A DNA stretch of 64,000 nt from Diadema setosum (Eukaryota; Echinodermata; Echinoidea; Diadematoida; Diadematidae), in assembly GCF_964275005.1 (NCBI RefSeq), contig NC_092698.1:32357162-32421161 (forward strand), given 5' to 3'. The notes beneath the pieces are model-generated. The model was not told the origin of the DNA, searched no databases, and saw only the letters and a list, made by a program, of their open reading frames with translations. Made by a program: the position numbers and the translations under genes. Shown here one piece after another: positions 60,701 to 64,000 of this stretch. The stretch's first letter is position 1; the number at the start of each line of letters is the position of its first letter.

Positions 60701-62612
60701 TGGGTACTGCTCACAGCAACCTGGGGGTCAAAGAGAGACACACTGCTAATGAGTCTACCATATATGACTTTGTCCCATCTCAGTAGGTGTGAGAAACCCT
60801 CCTGATGAAATGTCTTCCCCTGGCGAATTAAATTGCACTCAAACAGTGCCACAGTGTAACTGTCCCATCTGTGCTTTAAATACCCGGTAGCCTGGGGATT
60901 CATGGGTGGCCCTGATACATTTGCTGCCCACTGGGTTACACATAAAAACCACAAACAGCACCAATCAGCGAATATATGCATTTAAGCGTACGCTCATTGG
61001 TAATGGTCAACTTCAGGCAAGATTCTTCTGCTGTGTGGGTACTTACATAGAGATCAGGGATAAAACTGTACACAATTTGTTACAGACATTCTTGAATATA
61101 ACCAAGCCAGACTACCCTTCACACGGCATGATATTCCCACGCTACCGGGTTTTTAATCATAGTAATTCATTCTCAAGTGCAGGAAGTGAATGCTCTATGT
61201 CAGGTTAGCAGCATACACTTATGTACGACAGTCCAAACCGTTTCGAGGTCTTAATTCAATGCATTATTTATTTTTATTTATTTCATTTATTCAGTCTTAT
61301 TTCAACAGGGTAGCCCCTTCAGTAGGCAGGTACTGTTCTTCCTGGAAGCCCTGCAAATACAATCATAACAGTTAACAAAACAATGATATCATGATATCAT
61401 ATCAATAATGGATAAAATCATTGTGCCATGACACCGTACTCTGAAGGTCTTTCAAACAATACACAATAATTTCGCGGGCAGCATTCTGCCAGAATGTGAC
61501 TCTAACCTGACGTATCTTGAGGATGGATGGGAGCTCCACCTTGACGGGAATGGGTGGGATTCCTGGCAGTGATGTGTCAATCTGGTACAGCACAGACCTG
61601 GGTCAGAGAGAGCAAAAACATCATGTCAAGTTTCCCATTAAAAAACTTAAGTTACTCAAGGTCCACTACATTTGTGTAGAGGAGCATTATTAGAGCAAAT
61701 ACTGTACGAGCTGAAATTTTCGCAGTGGTTTTATTTTCGCGAATTTCGCGAATCGCCTTTGAACCGCGAAAATAACAACGCGCAAATAGCTACATTCAAC
61801 CGTCGCAACCGCGAAATTAACACGCGCAAATGTTCTCCAAGTAGCAATTCGCGAAAATATCTGTACGCGAATATTTCAGCTCGTACAGTACACTCTGCAC
61901 AACACCTGCTGGAAAACAATTTGAGCATACATGTAGTATTGATGTCAACATGAAATGTTTTAGTGATTCACACATTTACTGTAATTGAGATGAAAGATAC
62001 TCTGTCAACATTGCACAAGTATGCTCCCAAATGCATACGGACCACTCTGTGGTGCTTTTTTTACTGCTCACCTCATTCGTTTAAAATCCAAAGGCTCAAA
62101 ACATCATCTCAAAAGAAAAATGATATGGTCGCATAACAGCACACATACGTTAACGTAATTTGTCATCAACATAGTTCAGAAAATGTTTGCATATTAGAAA
62201 AATGACAAAAATACACTTTTTCTCATGCAGCTGAAAGAGCAGGGCATAATATCCTACATCTTTCTTCAGCAACTGCATGAATGTAAAACAAAGCCTGCTA
62301 CAAAAGTGTAATCTAACTTTCAAGTAGAACCACAGAGTTCATGAAGTAACAAAACTCATTTGTCACTCTCGATGTGACACAAGGATAGAATCTCTACCTT
62401 GTTCTCTTCTTGTGGTTGTTGCTGTCTGTGGATGTAGCCAGCTCATCCTCCACATCTGTGGTAGGATCCATGAACTTCTCCAAGAGGAGAGGGACCTGGT
62501 TGAAGAAGAGGACATTGGCCGAGGGTCGATACTCCGGCTCTCTTTGAAGCATGTCCTGCACAAGGGCCTTGAACTCCTGGCTGTAATTACCAGTGACCGG
62601 GGTGAACTGGCC
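42928..62612 (-). CDS. nek9: NEK9-like (Nercc1) kinase, RCC1-repeat and coiled-coil part
   Basis: NIMA-family Ser/Thr kinase; NEK9 acts in mitotic spindle and centrosome signalling upstream of NEK6/7. The 5' part (most of the kinase) is beyond the window. Exons, - strand: 62612-62398, 61597-61507, 60720-60566, 60057-59917, 59447-59325, 58784-58598, 58016-57798, 57120-56868, 56285-56232, 55773-55657, 53944-53873, 51520-51412, 50836-50687, 50090-49970, 49460-49304, 47749-47697, 47289-47135, 46592-46536, 44785-44714, 43936-43741, 43170-42928; 979 residues, frame kept throughout. Residues 1-60 are the kinase end (MLQREPEYRPSANVL). Residues 103-400 are RCC1 repeats. Residue 673 begins TWLQKEF, matching a WLRKE motif of NEK9. 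The end is coiled coil. NEK8 lacks this C-terminal part, so NEK9 is preferred. Confidence 0.87.
44595..44625. repeat. Short repeat end with GGCGGAGGTA
   Basis: ATGCCTCCGGCGACACTTCATGGCGGAGGTA is partly self-complementary at its two ends (TGCCTCCG / CGGAGGTA). It resembles the end of the repeat at 18326-18811. Confidence 0.5.
44898..45316. mobile_element. pogo/Tigger-like non-autonomous element
   Basis: Inverted ends CAGTTCGACCTCCATTATCC and GGATAATTGAGGTCGAACTG with TA on each side (44896-44897 and 45317-45318). 419 bp, no transposase. Ends of this form with TA duplications are known for pogo/Tigger elements of the Tc1/mariner group. Intronic in the NEK9-like gene. Confidence 0.85.
45507..46283. 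mobile_element. piggyBac-like non-autonomous element
   Basis: Inverted ends CCCTAACTTACCTGG and CCAGGTAAGTTAGGG, each flanked by TTAA (45503-45506 and 46284-46287). Next to the ends, CATAATG flanked by G-runs and C-runs is also inverted. TTAA targets and CCC-starting ends are typical of piggyBac. 777 bp, non-coding. Confidence 0.82.
47455..47530. repeat. pogo/Tigger-like left end fragment
   Basis: TA followed by CAGTGGTACCTCACTATAAT, a typical Tigger-like terminal sequence. No matching right end was found, so it is treated as a relic. Confidence 0.5.
48342..48606. repeat. 265-bp inverted-repeat element (TGTGACCCGCTACAAC ends)
   Basis: TGTGACCCGCTACAACAAAA is repeated inverted at the right end, and GGATCCT, GTCGC and GGTGAGC also pair. 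Arms about 45 bp. Intronic in the NEK9-like gene, with no coding capacity. Confidence 0.88.
49793..49862 (-). repeat. L2-type/SINE 3' tail relic
   Basis: On the - strand AAGTGCTTTGAACACTT...GCTATATAAAC resembles the conserved tail of L2-related retroposons. Confidence 0.45.
52693..52722. repeat. Perfect 13-bp-stem hairpin
   Basis: AGAAACTCTGCCA and TGGCAGAGTTTCT flank the loop AGTC. Intronic in the NEK9-like gene. Too short for a typical microRNA precursor. Confidence 0.85.
53873..53944 (-). other. nek9: 72-nt in-phase cassette exon of the NEK9-like gene
   Basis: Between acceptor GCAAACAG and donor G|GTAAGC, exactly 24 codons, phase 1 at both ends, matching its neighbours (55773-55657 and 51520-51412). 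It encodes AVPLVWPLEELMADQPVQGL. The surrounding GC-rich island within a 4.1-kb AT-rich intron supports it. Whether it is constitutive or skipped cannot be told from the sequence. Confidence 0.65.
56521..56695. repeat. Duplicated ATTCATGAATACATGCA block
   Basis: A unit with ATATTCATGAATACATGCA, a short middle and ACAGGTAACC occurs at 56527-56600 and again, diverged, at 56630-56695. Parts are self-complementary. Confidence 0.7.
56711..56856. repeat. MITE family B, copy 2, next to a NEK9-like exon donor
   Basis: Inverted arms contain GCAACTCTTGCTGGAATGGC and GCCATTCCAGCAAGAGTTGC. It shares CAACTCTTGCTG with the copy at 19089-19252. It ends about 10 bp before the donor of exon 57120-56868. Confidence 0.8.
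57328..57460. repeat. 133-bp MITE with GGGGGGCATTTCATGAAGC ends
   Basis: Near-perfect inverted ends (GGGGGGCATTTCATGAAGC / GCTTCATGAAATGCCCCCC), and TTTGTCAGA is also inverted inside. Intron of the NEK9-like gene. Confidence 0.88.
57688..57722. repeat. Poly(T) tract
   Basis: About 34 consecutive T. Confidence 0.95.
58165..58505 (-). mobile_element. tRNA-derived SINE
   Basis: On the - strand the head reads TTTTAGCTCAGTCAGTAACT (A box) and CAGGTTCGATTCCCCGAG (B box) at tRNA-like spacing, followed by a body with CACGTTAAAGATCCTG and a CATT-rich tail. In intron 6 of the visible NEK9-like part. Confidence 0.8.
61263..61350 (-). repeat. LINE-type 3' tail with (AAAT)n
   Basis: On the - strand CTACCCTGTTGAAATAAGAC precedes AAAT-type repeats, like the 3' end of a CR1/L2-type element; only the tail remains. 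Confidence 0.45.
61700..61890. repeat. MITE with TACTGTACGAGCTGAAA ends
   Basis: Inverted ends TACTGTACGAGCTGAAAT and ATTTCAGCTCGTACAGTA. The interior is dense in TTCGCG and CGCGAA words, many mutually complementary. 191 bp, intronic. Confidence 0.9.
62398..62612 (-). other. nek9: Kinase domain C-terminal exon
   Basis: 71 codons plus 2 nt. GQFTPVTGNYSQEFKALVQ leads to DMLQREPEYRPSA, the kinase subdomain XI with its conserved Arg, then FMDPTTDVEDELATST and a basic HKKRTR end. The exon opens in phase 0 after CTAG; the catalytic loop and activation loop are not in the window. Confidence 0.9.
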
Positions 62613-64000
62613 CTAGAATATGGACACAATATAACAAATCAGTTGCCATTATGATAGCAATAGACTATTTCAAGCCACACAAACACAAAGACAGCACTGA
62701 ATAATTATGACTCCTCACTATGGCTGAAGAATGTACTTCACAGAGCTGACAGAAATTTGATCTAGCTAGTGGACAGAGAGGCATTTTTGGTGAGGAAGAC
62801 ACACTATAACCTACATGGGAAATGCAGCTGTTGTTTGTTGAGATTTAACATACAGTGTCTTACATATAATGAAATAAAACAGAAAGATTAAACCAGAACT
62901 TACCTGTTAAAAATCTGACCTGTATTTAATACAATATTTTTGAGGAATCTTACATTTCTAACATTCCATCCCTTTCAACTGAAGAAAGAAACACATACAT
63001 GTAAGTGTATGTCTACCTCAGACCTCGTCAACAGTAGTCACATTAACACCGGTAGTCAAAGACCGGCTTGCATGTGCAAAACAGGTGTTCTACTACACTC
63101 TCCCTCAAAAATAAACTATCTGTAAAATACAGATCACACTCCAAAGAGGTAGGTTCTTGCTTAAAGGAACTATATAATGGAAATGTATGTTAACTTGTTC
63201 TTGATCCCCTCAACATCGCTTATGTGGCCAAATGAATATATCTAAATATGTGCCATATATCTTGTAATAATTTTTCTACTATTTTCTTCAGATTAATTGG
63301 ATAGGCCCCCACCCCCCTCCAAAAAAAAAAAAAAAAAAAAATCCTCTAAACCAAGATTCAGCCACTGACATCATCTGTCGGTCCTTGCTTAAGTAATGAT
63401 GTGATTGACAAAAGACATTATAATGCACCTTTCTCAAAACCAAGAATAACTTGCACGTTTCCATATTACCAATATGATTGACAACAGACTTTGCAGGGAA
63501 ACCTGTAAATTATGCTTGGTCTGGGGGAAGGTGCATTCCAATGTCTGTTGTTAATCACATTAGTACTATAGTAATGATTGACATATGATGTCACATGCAA
63601 AATCTTGGTTTGGAAGGGTTTTTTTCGTAGCTGTATCAAAGTAATCTCATGCAAAATAGTAGAAAAATCATCATCATAAAATACATGGCATATCTTTAGA
63701 TATTCATTCGGCCACATAAGTGATGATCAGAGTATTATGAATCAACACAAGTCAAGTAGCAAGTCAAGTATGCAATTGCATTGCATACTTCCTTTAATTT
63801 TTGTTACAATGTTGGGGTTGTGCAAATAAACTTTGTGTTTTGCCTAAACAGTATGTGATTATTTGCTACTGTATGCTTAAACTGGGTGTACTTGAAAAGT
63901 TCAATGTCCAACATTTGAACAATGCTCATAGATTCAAACGTGAGAAATCAAACAAATCTCAGTTAATGCTGATAACAGATAAAATACTGTTCAAATGTTA
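62613..64000. other. Intron of the NEK9-like gene at the window edge
   Basis: No kinase exon found in this stretch on either strand. Contains a C-run followed by an A-run at 63308-63341 and simple AT-rich sequence. The remaining kinase exons must lie beyond the right edge. Confidence 0.6.

Larger units (their letters stand above)
56868..60720 (-). other. nek9: RCC1 repeat region (beta-propeller), six exons
   Basis: Exons 60720, 60057, 59447, 58784, 58016 and 57120 encode repeats with the signature WGxGxxGQLGHGD: VYSWGEGTKGQLGHGD, CGDGTSGCLGHGD, FAWGKGKDGRLGLGD, LACGCNMYNKLGLNN, YMFGRNHHGQLGFGN, then LYLWGKGWLTSDPGND, which lacks the usual GxLG. Five full repeats and one degenerate repeat are seen, where seven blades are expected. 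Confidence 0.9.

Noticed and set aside
60721-60981. Upstream extension of the RCC1 exon open frame
   Set aside because: It is intron read-through; the acceptor at 60721-60722 and the phase from exon 61597-61507 fix the exon start.

Overview
The window is animal nuclear DNA. Every recognisable gene is split into short exons with GT/AG boundaries and consistent phase. The spaces between exons are AT-rich and full of microsatellites, fold-back elements and short DNA transposons. The protein content (NEK9-like kinase with RCC1 repeats, proteasome beta-7, CH/filamin protein, secreted C-type lectin-PAN protein) and the repeat style suggest a marine invertebrate, most likely a deuterostome such as an echinoderm. 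That taxonomic guess is inference, not demonstrated. Nothing bacterial, no operon and no CRISPR array is present.

Layout. (1) 3431-11629, + strand: the 3' six exons of a protein with one calponin-homology domain, a filamin repeat, a disordered stretch of about 970 residues and a last filamin repeat; its 5' end lies upstream. (2) 25355-17234, - strand: a complete seven-exon psmb4 (20S proteasome beta-7), 257 aa, with introns full of MITEs. (3) 35025-28224, - strand: a complete four-exon gene for a 294-aa secreted protein with signal peptide, C-type lectin domain, Thr/Pro-rich linker and PAN/apple domain. (4) 62612-42928, - strand: 21 exons (979 codons) of a NEK9-like kinase, from the end of the kinase domain through RCC1 repeats and a low-complexity linker to a C-terminal coiled coil; its first exons lie beyond the right edge.

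I joined exons by hand using splice sites, phase and remembered family structure. All four models keep one open frame across every junction. The genes have no shared pathway: proteasome assembly, mitotic kinase signalling, actin crosslinking and a secreted lectin. They look like ordinary neighbours.

The repeat content is the most unusual part. It includes a 1.73-kb hAT-like element with a perfect 8-bp target duplication, set 3 bp beyond a large palindrome. Three copies of a 390-398-bp fold-back family carry TTAA or near-TTAA ends. There is also a piggyBac-like element with TTAA ends, a pogo/Tigger-like element with TA ends, a tRNA-headed SINE and several perfect hairpins. I did not find a convincing new biological system. 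The best leads are the filamin-like architecture, an in-phase cassette exon and an incomplete propeller in the NEK9-like gene, and a possible orphan signal-peptide exon at 35513.
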